The position numbers and the translations under genes were made by a program. From Vampirovibrio chlorellavorus (GTDB taxonomy: Bacteria; Cyanobacteriota; Vampirovibrionia; Vampirovibrionales; Vampirovibrionaceae): a stretch of 64,000 nt of DNA. The stretch lies in NCBI GenBank assembly GCA_903866275.1, contig CAIPMU010000018.1, forward strand, positions 1 to 64,000. Reading direction: 5' to 3'. Positions 33,622-41,877 of the stretch are shown in pieces. The first letter of the stretch is position 1; the number at the start of each line of letters is the position of its first letter. The notes under the pieces were generated by a model. The model had not been told where the DNA came from, made no database searches, and was given only the letters and a program-made list of their open reading frames with translations.

Positions 33622-34857
33622 ATGAGCGCGATCCAATCCAGACCGCTGTTTTATCGTTGTAAAAGCCGTATCAATTTGAATTCAGGGAAGTCCAGCCTAT
33701 CGTCTGTTGTACAGCCTCAACTAAAAACTGTTTTAGCGGAATTGAAAGAACCACCCCAGCAAGCCAGTTCTCCTCCAAAAAACGTGCGGCGGTGGTCTTT
33801 ACTGCATTTTTCAGGGGCCCTTTCTCGCAGAATCAGCGAGGACTCCACGATTCTGAGCGATGCGTTTCAGATGCACTATGCGGACCCGCCACTGGAATTT
33901 CAGGAAAAGACCAATCCGATTAAATTGAAGCTGGCTGAGGATCTCAGCGACTGGATGGTCAATACGTTGAATCAGAAGGGTGCCGTGGCTGCCGTGGTTG
34001 CCCGCAATGGTAGCGCCCAGGCCCAGCGTCATGACCCAACCGGCATGGCGCATTCCGGGCTGGCATTAAAAGACCCGGTCAAGTCAGACTGGATTATTTA
34101 TAACCTGATTCACGATGTTCCGCATGATACTCAGGAGAGCCGTTTTCTGGACTGGTTGACCGGGGTTCGTCCGCAGAACAGGGAATTTTCCAGCCCGTTG
34201 CGGACCCGTTCCAGCCAACCTCCCAGTGAGGCTGGCTCGTCTCCACCATCCACGCCCCGTTCGGGCTCGACTGAGCCAACGATCCTTCCTGCCGAAGCGG
34301 GTAAGGGCAATCCGTTTCGGAAAAGTCCCTCGGCGAGTAGTGGCTCTAGCGATACCGGCAGCCCGAAAGCCCGTCCCAAAAAAACGCCTCAATCACAAAT
34401 CTGGCGGTCGGAGCCGCTGGAGTTTTTCTACAGTCAGCCCGTGGAGAAAAAAGACGCCTTGCTGTTAATTCCGCCCAAGGATCTTCAAATTCGCCTGCGG
34501 GACGGTATTCTTGGAGGGCATTATAAAAAATTGTACTTTACGCCCAATTATAATCTGGTATCGCATCCACACAGCAATACCAGCCTGAACTGTAACAAGT
34601 GGGTCCTGATGAACATCATGGCCGCTAAGCAGGCGGATTATTCGTATACCAACATCCTGAAGGCCATTGAGCAGTTTTTCAAACCCGGCCGCATTCGGAT
34701 GCACCCGGTCTTGCGACCCATTGCCAAGATTCACCCGACAATCATGCCTCATGAAGTCCCTGCCGTTGGGCCGATTCATACGGTCACGGTGGAAAGCCTC
34801 TATCGCTCAGATTTATTCGAAGAGAAAGAATTTCACGTCCCGCGCCAGTTGAAGTAA
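33622..34857 (+). CDS. DUF2145-like protein with low-complexity insert (possible cysteine peptidase-like fold)
   Basis: A 411-residue protein. Two blocks resemble the DUF2145 family: MAHSGLALKDPVKSDWIIYN around His144 and TPNYNLVSHPHSNTSLNCNK then WVL around Cys324. In that family they are Y-SHAG-x-A and Y-QN-[CS]-NQWV. DUF2145 is thought to adopt a permuted papain-like fold with His before Cys. Between them, about residues 190-270, is a Ser/Pro/Arg-rich disordered insert. The N-terminus has no signal peptide. The mid-segment DALLLIPPKDLQIRLRDGIL also fits the family. Family membership is by eye and moderate. It stands alone between flagellar genes and hppD. Confidence 0.6.
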   Translation: MSAIQSRPLFYRCKSRINLNSGKSSLSSVVQPQLKTVLAELKEPPQQASSPPKNVRRWSLLHFSGALSRRISEDSTILSDAFQMHYADPPLEFQEKTNPIKLKLAEDLSDWMVNTLNQKGAVAAVVARNGSAQAQRHDPTGMAHSGLALKDPVKSDWIIYNLIHDVPHDTQESRFLDWLTGVRPQNREFSSPLRTRSSQPPSEAGSSPPSTPRSGSTEPTILPAEAGKGNPFRKSPSASSGSSDTGSPKARPKKTPQSQIWRSEPLEFFYSQPVEKKDALLLIPPKDLQIRLRDGILGGHYKKLYFTPNYNLVSHPHSNTSLNCNKWVLMNIMAAKQADYSYTNILKAIEQFFKPGRIRMHPVLRPIAKIHPTIMPHEVPAVGPIHTVTVESLYRSDLFEEKEFHVPRQLK

Positions 34858-34982
34858 AGGCAGGAGCCCTGTTGAATAGGCGTCCGGCGTGGACCCAACC
34901 ATGTCACTCTCCCGCCTTGCTCGCCTTTTTGCTATGCTGATGACAGACAAGCTGGCTAGCCAATTTGGGAGGACCGTTTCGC

Positions 34983-36056
34983 ATGAGTCAAAGTACTAAC
35001 CCCACATCTGATAACCTGAATCCGGTGGGTTTAAAAGGGATTGAATTTCTGCAGTTCACCACGCATGAACCGGAGCGTGTGGATGCCTTGCTCAAGGATC
35101 TGGGGTTGTCCAAGCTCATGCGCCATCGGGATAAAAACCTCTTCTACTATCGCCAGAATGATATTCACATCCTGCTGAGTCACGGGGAAAACGGGTTTGA
35201 GCGTGCCTTTGCCGAGCAGCATGGCTCCTCCGTCTGTGCGATGGGCTGGCGGGTGAAACATGCACAAGCCGCTTACGAAGAAGCCATTCGGCGTGGGGCA
35301 AAGCCCTTTATTCCTGGTAAAATCGGAGCCTGCGATCTGTCTCTGCCTGCCGTGTATGGGATTGGCGATAGCATTATCTACTTTGTGGGCGAGGCGGAAT
35401 CCAACGCGGCCAGCTACTTGCCTGCCCAGGGCTTCATCCCGCTGGATGCCCCTGAACTGGTGCCGGATAAGGGCTTTATCCGGGTGGATCACCTCACGAA
35501 TAACGTATACAAAAACACCATGTCTTACTGGGCGGACTTCTACAAAACCATTTTCGGTTTCACCGAAGTGCGCTACTTCGACATCAAGGGCCAAAAAACT
35601 GGCCTGACCTCGTTTGCGCTGAAGTCCCCGGATAGAACGTTTTCTATTCCGATTAACGAAGGCAACGAGGCCGAATCGCAGATTGAGGAGTACCTGCGTG
35701 AGTATCGCGGTCCCGGTGTGCAGCACATCGCTTTCCTTACCGCCGATTTGCCCGCCTCCGTTGAAAAAATGGCCGGTAGCCGGATAGAAACCCTGGACAT
35801 TAATCCGGAGTATTACCAGAGTGTGTTTGATCGGGTGCCCAACGTGGTCGAGGATCACCAACGGCTGGAGCGCCTGCAGATTCTGGTTGATGGTGATGAG
35901 CAGGGTTATCTCCTCCAGATATTTACTAAAAACCTCTTCGGGCCCATTTTCATTGAGATGATCCAGCGTAAAAATCATCAGGCCTTTGGTGAAGGAAATT
36001 TCACAGCCCTGTTTGAATCCATTGAGCGGGATCAGGAGCGGCGCGGCGTGCTGTAG
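34983..36056 (+). CDS. hppD: 4-hydroxyphenylpyruvate dioxygenase
   Basis: Fe(II) enzyme that converts 4-hydroxyphenylpyruvate to homogentisate, feeding hmgA. The 357 residues make two vicinal-oxygen-chelate domains. The C-terminal one carries the metal ligands His170 (RVDHLTNNV), His248 (GVQHIAFLT) and Glu325 (GPIFIEMIQRK), with GYLLQIFTKN and the closing helix GNFTALFESIE. The ATG at 34983 follows GGAGG; an in-frame start 18 bases earlier is less likely. hmgA and the hydrolase are 13-16 kb away on the other strand, so the pathway is split. The NUDIX gene follows after 54 bases. Confidence 0.95.
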   Translation: MSQSTNPTSDNLNPVGLKGIEFLQFTTHEPERVDALLKDLGLSKLMRHRDKNLFYYRQNDIHILLSHGENGFERAFAEQHGSSVCAMGWRVKHAQAAYEEAIRRGAKPFIPGKIGACDLSLPAVYGIGDSIIYFVGEAESNAASYLPAQGFIPLDAPELVPDKGFIRVDHLTNNVYKNTMSYWADFYKTIFGFTEVRYFDIKGQKTGLTSFALKSPDRTFSIPINEGNEAESQIEEYLREYRGPGVQHIAFLTADLPASVEKMAGSRIETLDINPEYYQSVFDRVPNVVEDHQRLERLQILVDGDEQGYLLQIFTKNLFGPIFIEMIQRKNHQAFGEGNFTALFESIERDQERRGVL

Positions 36057-36110
36057 CGCGTAACGCAATCCGCCAGCGGCCAGAAAGAGCAACCAGAAAG
36101 ACCCAACTGT

Positions 36111-36752
36111 ATGCAACCTTTTTCGGTGGAACCCGGTCAGCATCCGTGGCTGGAGTGGATCAAGCAAGTGCATGCCATTTCGCACTGGGGACTGACTTAC
36201 GCCAAAGATCCCTTTGATCTGGAGCGCTACGAGGTGCTGAAGCAGCTCAGCGTGCAGATGATGGCAGATTTCACGCTGATGGACAAAAGTCGCATTGAAA
36301 CGCTGTTCGCCAATGAAGAGGGCTACATTACCCCTAAAGTAGACGTGCGTGGCATTGTTTTTAGGGATAAAAAAATCCTGCTGGTTCAGGAAAAGCGGGA
36401 TAACCGCTGGACCGTTCCCGGCGGGTGGGCGGATGTTGGCCTTAGCCCCAGTGAAGTGGCCGCCAAGGAAGTCTTTGAAGAGGCTGGGTTAACGGTCAAG
36501 CCCACTAAACTGTTGGCCATGCTGGATCGCAAGTTCTTTGCCCAGCCGCACACGCCCTATCACATTTACAAGGTATTTATTCAGTGCGACTGGATTGAGG
36601 GAGACCCCCACGGCGGGCTGGAAACCTGGGACGCCCAATTCTTCGCCCCAGACCAATTGCCCGAACTCAACCCCCATAAGGTCACGCCAGAACAGCTGTC
36701 GCTCCTCTTCGCTCACGCCCAGGACCCCCATCGCCCGACGGATTTTAATTAA
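36111..36752 (+). CDS. NUDIX hydrolase of the YjhB type
   Basis: Hydrolyses nucleoside diphosphate-linked compounds, possibly ADP-ribose or a related dinucleotide. The 213 residues have an N-terminal helical domain (about 1-65, LEWIKQVHAISHWGLTYAKD) typical of Nudix_N_2 proteins. The Nudix box lies at about 104-127: GGWADVGLSPSEVA, then AKEVFEEAGL. The usual Arg of REUXEE is Lys here. The catalytic glutamates are present. It lies 54 bases behind hppD in the same direction and may be cotranscribed; no functional link is evident. Confidence 0.88.
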   Translation: MQPFSVEPGQHPWLEWIKQVHAISHWGLTYAKDPFDLERYEVLKQLSVQMMADFTLMDKSRIETLFANEEGYITPKVDVRGIVFRDKKILLVQEKRDNRWTVPGGWADVGLSPSEVAAKEVFEEAGLTVKPTKLLAMLDRKFFAQPHTPYHIYKVFIQCDWIEGDPHGGLETWDAQFFAPDQLPELNPHKVTPEQLSLLFAHAQDPHRPTDFN

Positions 36753-36839
36753 AGGGGGGATGAGAGATCACTCATAGAGTGATTGGTGTGAACCTGTGAC
36801 GACTAACTTGCCTTACAAAAAGAAAACTGGCCCGTCTGC

Positions 36840-37009
36840 CCAAAAGGAGCAAAGCTACTTTTCCTCCCCTAATAAAAGCGCCACAGCAACGCAGCAGAAA
36901 ACAACACCTGGAGCGGTTTGGGGAAAACAGTTTCCCCAATGGGGCCCAAGGGAAAATATAGAGGGGGCAAGCCCCCTGACACCAACCAGCAACACCCGAT
37001 TAAAAGTCA
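36840..37009. repeat. dispersed hairpin-rich repeat, copy B
   Basis: Imperfect copy of 20893-21070. Shared blocks: AAAGGAGCAAAG-like start, GGTTTGGGG, CCCC-AAT-GGGG (36934-36944), AGGGGG-CAAG-CCCCCT (36962-36977), ACCAACCAG and CCCGATTAAAAG. It lies just behind the stop of the minus-strand gene at 37023, where the hairpin followed by T-rich sequence can terminate transcription. Copy A has about 10-30 extra bases in the first half. Confidence 0.7.
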
Positions 37010-37022
37010 GGTGGATAAGAAC

Positions 37023-37526
37023 TTATTTTTTATTGAACATCCCAAAGAGGAAGCTGATAAAACCCCCTTCTGGCTGGGGTTCATCGTAAGTCCCACCGGC
37101 AATGCTCATGGCATATTGGGGCTTACTCACGCCCGCCTCATATAACTGCTTGGCAATGGAATGATAATACCAGGAGAGTGACTCTTTCTTGCCATTGAGA
37201 AAGCGCATTTTGGCACGCTCAATGGGATAAATCGCCGAGAGAGGGCCCACTTCGTTGATTTCCGGCTTACCGGCTTCATTCCAGTGGCCACCCACGTGGC
37301 GAATCAGTACTTCGCCCAGATAGCAGCCAATGCGCAGGGTTAAGGCTTCACTGACGTGCTTGGCATTAGGCGGATCAAAATGCTCGCTGATAAACTGATC
37401 CAGCCGCTGCAAACTTTCCACGGAGTAATCCAGCCCGACCTGAGGGGCCATTTCGTCCATCACTGTTAAAAACTCGCCCGCCTCTTGCTGATAAGGGGCA
37501 TGTTGCTCAGGATTAACCGAAGCCAT
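37023..37526 (-). CDS. conserved-looking hypothetical protein
   Basis: A 167-residue soluble protein starting MASVNPEQHAPYQQEAGEFL. Noticeable parts are LQRLDQFISEHFDPP, ALTLRIGCYLGEVLIRHVGG-HW and the C-terminal GGFISFLFGMFNKK. The G-x-YLGE-x-x-x-x-x-x-GG-x-W pattern occurs in uncharacterised bacterial proteins of similar length, but I cannot name the family. The ATG at 37524-37526 is preferred because GGAG stands ten bases before it; an in-frame GTG nine bases upstream is too close to that site. It is followed by repeat copy B. Confidence 0.75.
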   Translation of the reverse strand: MASVNPEQHAPYQQEAGEFLTVMDEMAPQVGLDYSVESLQRLDQFISEHFDPPNAKHVSEALTLRIGCYLGEVLIRHVGGHWNEAGKPEINEVGPLSAIYPIERAKMRFLNGKKESLSWYYHSIAKQLYEAGVSKPQYAMSIAGGTYDEPQPEGGFISFLFGMFNKK

Positions 37527-37792
37527 ACCGTTCACGCTCCTTCACTCCAAAAATCGCCCATTCGGCTCAACTATTCAGGGATCTCTTTAACCTTCATTAT
37601 ACAAAATATTTCAGCCAGAGATCATCCTCTATCTCTAGTGAGTTTGGATTTAAAATAAAATAAACACTTGAATTCTGGACCTCCTCCGATAGCCAGCGTT
37701 TCAAAGCCCGGTGGGGGCACAAGGTCGGTGTGAGTTCCTGGGGTTTGTGACTTTTGTTATTTTGCGCCGTGAATGGAAAATCAGGCTGGGCT

Positions 37793-39367
37793 TTAAATCA
37801 GTGAAAAGTCGGTGGCGGCTTCCCGAAGTTGATCGATGATGGCGGCGTCCTGCTTGAGCAGCGCACTGGACTCAATGTGTTCTGTGGCCCAGGTGGCAGC
37901 ACCGCTGAGTCGGAACTCTCCTCGTCGTTCAGTCAGAATCGCCTGAATTTGGGGCATGCTGTGGTCTACCACTGCCGTGAGGGGGGTATTGGTCAACGCG
38001 GCGAGTGCGGCGGCAATGCCAATGCCTTCTCCCAGTAAGGAGTTATGCTGTACAATGCGTCCTGTGCCCTGACCGATGGGCGAGTACCCGGCAGACCGGC
38101 AGACAAAGGCAAAGTTTTTCAGGTGGGGCACCAGTGGTAAACCGACATCCAGTCCCACGTTGAAGACCGGCTTGGGCAGTTCCTCGTTGGGATAACGCTT
38201 CCAGAGCTGGGCACCTCGTAAATCCAGCCAGTAGGAAAAGGTCCCGATGGCTTTTTCGGGTGAGACGCCGCCTTCAATCGCTTGTCGGGCGGTCATGTTT
38301 TGCCGGGACAGCAACGTTAAGGTCTGGCGCACGTACAATGCCTGCGGCGGGATAATGTTGGCCTCAGAGAACCCGCCTTTTTCCCGAAGGTATTGTTCAA
38401 ACCATTGCATTTCTGCCCGGAGCGGTTCGGGGATGGCTCCGCCCTGAGATAGTCCAATCAGGCCTTCAAAAATGTGGTCAGGGGCAAAGCCCAGGGCATC
38501 CGCGCGGGCCACCATGCCGTTAAACCCGAGACTGCCATCACTCAGCCGGGCCGTGTTGGCGCCATCGATGGCAATGGGGGCGGTCGGGTAGGTCTCTGGT
38601 GTTCCGTGTCGCCAGATGTGATAATCGATGCCGATGACCGGGTTGAGAATGTCGAGATAATCGTACTCTTCCGGGGCAAAGGTCGGGCGGTGGATGTATT
38701 CCGCACGCAAGGCCGGGGGATGATAGGGCAAGGCCTGATCCAGAATGACCGGGAGTTGGGGATTCTTGCGTAACTCGGCTTCAAAGGCCCGAAACCCCCC
38801 CACGGGAATGCCGGTAATCCGGAAGACCGGGGATACCCCCAAAAAGTTCTGATCCTCGCCCAGCATGCCGCCCAGTCCCGTTAGATACGGCACACCCAGT
38901 GCGCGGGCCACATCGGCATCCGGGGTGCTATCAATCAAGACCTTGGGACGCAGGGTGATAGCAATGTTATCGACCGGCCCCTCGGACGTTGCAGCGTCCC
39001 AGTGGCCGGGAGTCAGTGTGACCAGCTCGGGTAACCCGTCATGTGTTAGTTGCACAGTGACTTCAACGCCGCTGGTGACCTCGATGTTGGCTTCCGCCAG
39101 CAGTTGGGTCAGGACGTCGTGCGCCCGGTCCGGGTTCAGGGCCACCCGCACCATCCCGGCGCGCTGAAAAAATTCCATAAACAGGCCCGTGACCAGCTCC
39201 GGGGTAATGTCCATGTAGCTCAAGCCCCCCCGCACGGAGAGGCCTCCCAGGGGGCCGTTGCTGCGACGGGCCAGCCGGACAGTTGCACCGGCTCGGGCAG
39301 CCGAGACCGCGGTGAGAATACTCTCGACCTCATCACCGATGACTAGAACATCACAATCCTGAGACAT
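37793..39367 (-). CDS. FAD-dependent oxidoreductase (FAD_oxidored family)
   Basis: A 524-residue flavoprotein. The N-terminus gives the Rossmann strand and helix (CDVLVIGDEVESILTAVSAA), then ARRSNGPLGGLSVRGGLSYM, which matches FAD_oxidored proteins, and later KVLIDSTPDADVARALGVPY, VGLDVGLPLVPHLKNF and the C-terminal CRSAGYSPIGQGTGRIVQHN flavin-contact segment with a Gly-rich turn. The dinucleotide motif is unusual: GxGxxG is replaced by G-D-E-V-E-S. The rest is well kept, so it may still bind FAD, or be a degenerate paralogue. It has no signal peptide. Substrate unknown. Gene stands alone. Confidence 0.8.
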   Translation of the reverse strand: MSQDCDVLVIGDEVESILTAVSAARAGATVRLARRSNGPLGGLSVRGGLSYMDITPELVTGLFMEFFQRAGMVRVALNPDRAHDVLTQLLAEANIEVTSGVEVTVQLTHDGLPELVTLTPGHWDAATSEGPVDNIAITLRPKVLIDSTPDADVARALGVPYLTGLGGMLGEDQNFLGVSPVFRITGIPVGGFRAFEAELRKNPQLPVILDQALPYHPPALRAEYIHRPTFAPEEYDYLDILNPVIGIDYHIWRHGTPETYPTAPIAIDGANTARLSDGSLGFNGMVARADALGFAPDHIFEGLIGLSQGGAIPEPLRAEMQWFEQYLREKGGFSEANIIPPQALYVRQTLTLLSRQNMTARQAIEGGVSPEKAIGTFSYWLDLRGAQLWKRYPNEELPKPVFNVGLDVGLPLVPHLKNFAFVCRSAGYSPIGQGTGRIVQHNSLLGEGIGIAAALAALTNTPLTAVVDHSMPQIQAILTERRGEFRLSGAATWATEHIESSALLKQDAAIIDQLREAATDFSLI

Positions 39368-39489
39368 TGAACACCCGATGAAAATGCTACAAACTGTTTT
39401 TGATTGGACTTTTCCGACTGCCAGAGACTCGTCTCCAAGGGGAGAAGCCCGTTACGCGCATGCTCCAGAACGCTTTAAACGAAAACCTT

Positions 39490-39948
39490 TCAGGAAGGTT
39501 GAGGGGCAGGGCTGTCAGCCGGGTTCCCGGGTGTGCGGGGCTGGTTTTTCAGCTCGTCAATCTCCAGCAGCGGTTCGCCGCAAGTGATCTCCAGCTCTCC
39601 CCAAAAGCCTGCCAGATAATAGGTGTCGCCTTCCCGATAGAAATAATCGATGGCCCCGTAATCCACGCTGCCGGTCCCCGGATCGATGTAAGGTTGAATC
39701 CGGCTCTGCCAGCGCACCTGTTCCATGTTGGGAAAAAACAGCCGTCCCCGACGGAAGCTGTAATCTGGTCCGTCGCCGTCCTCGTCTTTTTCCGGGGGTG
39801 GTGTGTACAGCGGATAGTTCTCGTTAATCGCGAACTGCATCTGGAAATCCACAAAGCTCATGGTGGTTTTCAGGTTTAGCACAAAACTTTCTTCCAGCAC
39901 TACCTGATTAAAGCCACCCGGAAATTCTGTATAAGGAACGCGCTCCAT
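39490..39948 (-). CDS. hypothetical acidic protein
   Basis: A 152-residue acidic protein, MERVPYTEFPGGFNQVVLEE at the start and a Pro/Asn-rich tail. It is rich in Tyr/Phe/Trp and beta-prone segments (VDFQMQFAINENYPLY, FYREGDTYYLAGFWGELEI), suggesting a small beta domain. No family recognised. AAAGGTG lies eight bases before the ATG. A minus-strand TATAAT at 39984-39989 probably belongs to its promoter and would leave a leader of about 30 bases. Confidence 0.7.
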   Translation of the reverse strand: MERVPYTEFPGGFNQVVLEESFVLNLKTTMSFVDFQMQFAINENYPLYTPPPEKDEDGDGPDYSFRRGRLFFPNMEQVRWQSRIQPYIDPGTGSVDYGAIDYFYREGDTYYLAGFWGELEITCGEPLLEIDELKNQPRTPGNPADSPAPQPS

Positions 39949-40136
39949 GGTATTTCACCTTTAATCCGCATCGTGACTCTCCTATTATACTGCACCTTGA
40001 AACCCCAGCGGCGCAAATTGTTCAGCCAGTTCCGCTGTTCAAAGGAGAAGATGAGACTGTGAAGTCCCTCAAGTCGACCGGGCATGCTGTTTCAGGGCGT
40101 CTATCTTTCTATCGTGCGATAGAAGGGGCTGATGGG

Positions 40137-40700
40137 TCAGTTTTTGAGCGAAAAAAACTTGTAAAACAGCATGCCGAACAGACCAACCCCCGGCAGGAGA
40201 TAGACAAAGGGCACCAGTCCCAACCGCAAATGCACGGGCAAGAAGCGGGAATACACCCCGCCCAGCCGGTGAATATCCAGATCAGTCAAATAAGCGAACA
40301 GGCACAAACCCAGGATCCCCAGTACAAAAAGCCCCAGACCGCCTGCGCCTTCTTCCAGCTTCTGCCGAATGAAGACTCCGCCCAGAAAGGTGCTTATCAG
40401 CAGTAGTGTGGGCATCATCCAGCCCGCAGGAAACCAGGTGTGTGCGGTTACAAAGTAGACGGCCCACTGCACCCCAATATTGATGAATATCGGCAGTAGC
40501 GTGAAATAGCCCAGCAGGCACATCAGATTGAATCCCTGACGCAGGGGATGGGGCGTTTTAACGACTGGCGTAACCACCGTTGTGACGGACTCTCGGTGCA
40601 CTCGGTAAACTCCTTGCGCGGGCTGATTTTGTTGGCGGTATAATAAAAGCTCGATTTTCGGCACCCGTTGAACGATCCACAACGACTCAGCTTTTAACAA
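40137..40700 (-). CDS. multi-pass membrane protein, unknown function
   Basis: A 187-residue protein with a 50-residue cytosolic-looking N-terminus and four predicted membrane helices: LMCLLGYFTLLPIFINIGVQ, MMPTLLLISTFLGGVFI, GLGLFVLGILGLCLFAYL and LVPFVYLLPGVGLFGMLFY. A short Lys/Asn tail ends it. No known family. It is divergent from era across 188 bases. Confidence 0.7.
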   Translation of the reverse strand: MLKAESLWIVQRVPKIELLLYRQQNQPAQGVYRVHRESVTTVVTPVVKTPHPLRQGFNLMCLLGYFTLLPIFINIGVQWAVYFVTAHTWFPAGWMMPTLLLISTFLGGVFIRQKLEEGAGGLGLFVLGILGLCLFAYLTDLDIHRLGGVYSRFLPVHLRLGLVPFVYLLPGVGLFGMLFYKFFSLKN

Positions 40701-40888
40701 GCGCCTGTAGACTCGTGGATCAAATTCCCGGTTCCTTCGGGTTTTAAACTCTTAAATCGGGCAATCCGGGTTTCTCGTGTTTGAGTCCCCGGATTCGATC
40801 ACCCGTTTCCATCAGGCACACTCACTTTCGCTTTCCCCGCCACCCTGGCGGAGCGCCCGCAAGCAGAAGCTCAGGAGATCACTCAATC

Positions 40889-41803
40889 ATGTTTCGTTCC
40901 GGATTTGTCGCGCTACTGGGCCGACCCAATGTGGGAAAATCAACCCTCCTCAACCGGTTGGTGGGCCAGAAAATCGCGATTACCAGCCCGGTGGCCCAAA
41001 CCACCCGCCATCGCATCAAGGGGGTTGTCACCTCCGATAAAGGGCAGATCATCTTTCTGGACACGCCGGGCTTCTCCAAGCCGCTGGACAAACTGGGGAA
41101 CTACCTCTCCGATGAAAGTCTGGCCGCGCTGAACGAGGCAGATGTCTTCGTGCTGGTGGTGGATGCCTCGCAACCGCCTGGTCGCGGTGATCTATGGGTC
41201 GCTCAGCAGATTCGGGAGACGGGCAAGTTTGCCATTCTGGTGCTGAACAAGATTGATGCTCTGAAAAACCGCCCGGAAGTGCTGATTGAGCACCGCATGC
41301 TGTATGCTCGCCTGTTTGAGGGTTATGCCGACAGTCGGGTGATCAGTCTCTCGGCCAAGACCGGCAAGAATATTGATGAGCTGAGCGAGGCGGTCATTCG
41401 GAAACTCCCGGAAGGCCCTGCCTATTTCCCGGAAGATGCCGTGACCGATCAGCGCATGCGGGAAATTTCAGCGGAAATCATCCGGGAAAAACTAATGCTG
41501 AACACCCGCGAGGAACTGCCTCACAGTGTGGCGGTCAGCATTGAAAGTTTTGATGAATCCAACGACGAGCGGATTCATATCGATGCGGTGCTTTACGTGG
41601 ATCAGAAATCTCAAAAAGGCATCGTCATTGGCCATCAGGGGAGCATGATTAAAACCATCGGCATGCAGGCCCGCGAGGAAATTGAAGAGATGCTGGAACA
41701 AAAAGTTCATCTGGCCCTCAATGTAAAGGTCCGTGAGAACTGGCGCAAAGATCCGGTTTTCCTGAAATCTTTGGGCATGGCGTTGCCCGCTGGCCAAAAA
41801 TAA
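40889..41803 (+). CDS. era: GTPase Era
   Basis: Essential GTPase that binds 16S rRNA and helps mature the 30S subunit. The 304 residues show G1 GRPNVGKST (11-19), G2 TTRHRI, G3 DTPG, G4 NKID, G5 SAKTG and a C-terminal KH domain with IVIGHQGSMIKTIGMQAREE. The ATG at 40889 follows GGAG by about nine bases; the frame is open further upstream to 40781 but that part is not Era-like. The length is normal with this start. The DUF2993-like gene follows after 74 bases. Confidence 0.97.
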   Translation: MFRSGFVALLGRPNVGKSTLLNRLVGQKIAITSPVAQTTRHRIKGVVTSDKGQIIFLDTPGFSKPLDKLGNYLSDESLAALNEADVFVLVVDASQPPGRGDLWVAQQIRETGKFAILVLNKIDALKNRPEVLIEHRMLYARLFEGYADSRVISLSAKTGKNIDELSEAVIRKLPEGPAYFPEDAVTDQRMREISAEIIREKLMLNTREELPHSVAVSIESFDESNDERIHIDAVLYVDQKSQKGIVIGHQGSMIKTIGMQAREEIEEMLEQKVHLALNVKVRENWRKDPVFLKSLGMALPAGQK

Positions 41804-41877
41804 ACCATCCTCCTTTAAGCCATCCGATGTTATTGACTTACACCATGTATGGAACCCAGATCAAGGAACCCAGACTG

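Noticed and set aside
36796-37089. 97-codon plus-strand frame over repeat copy B (and a similar reading in copy A)
   Set aside because: The similar translations reflect the DNA repeat itself; copy A has an early stop in this frame and neither has a ribosome site.
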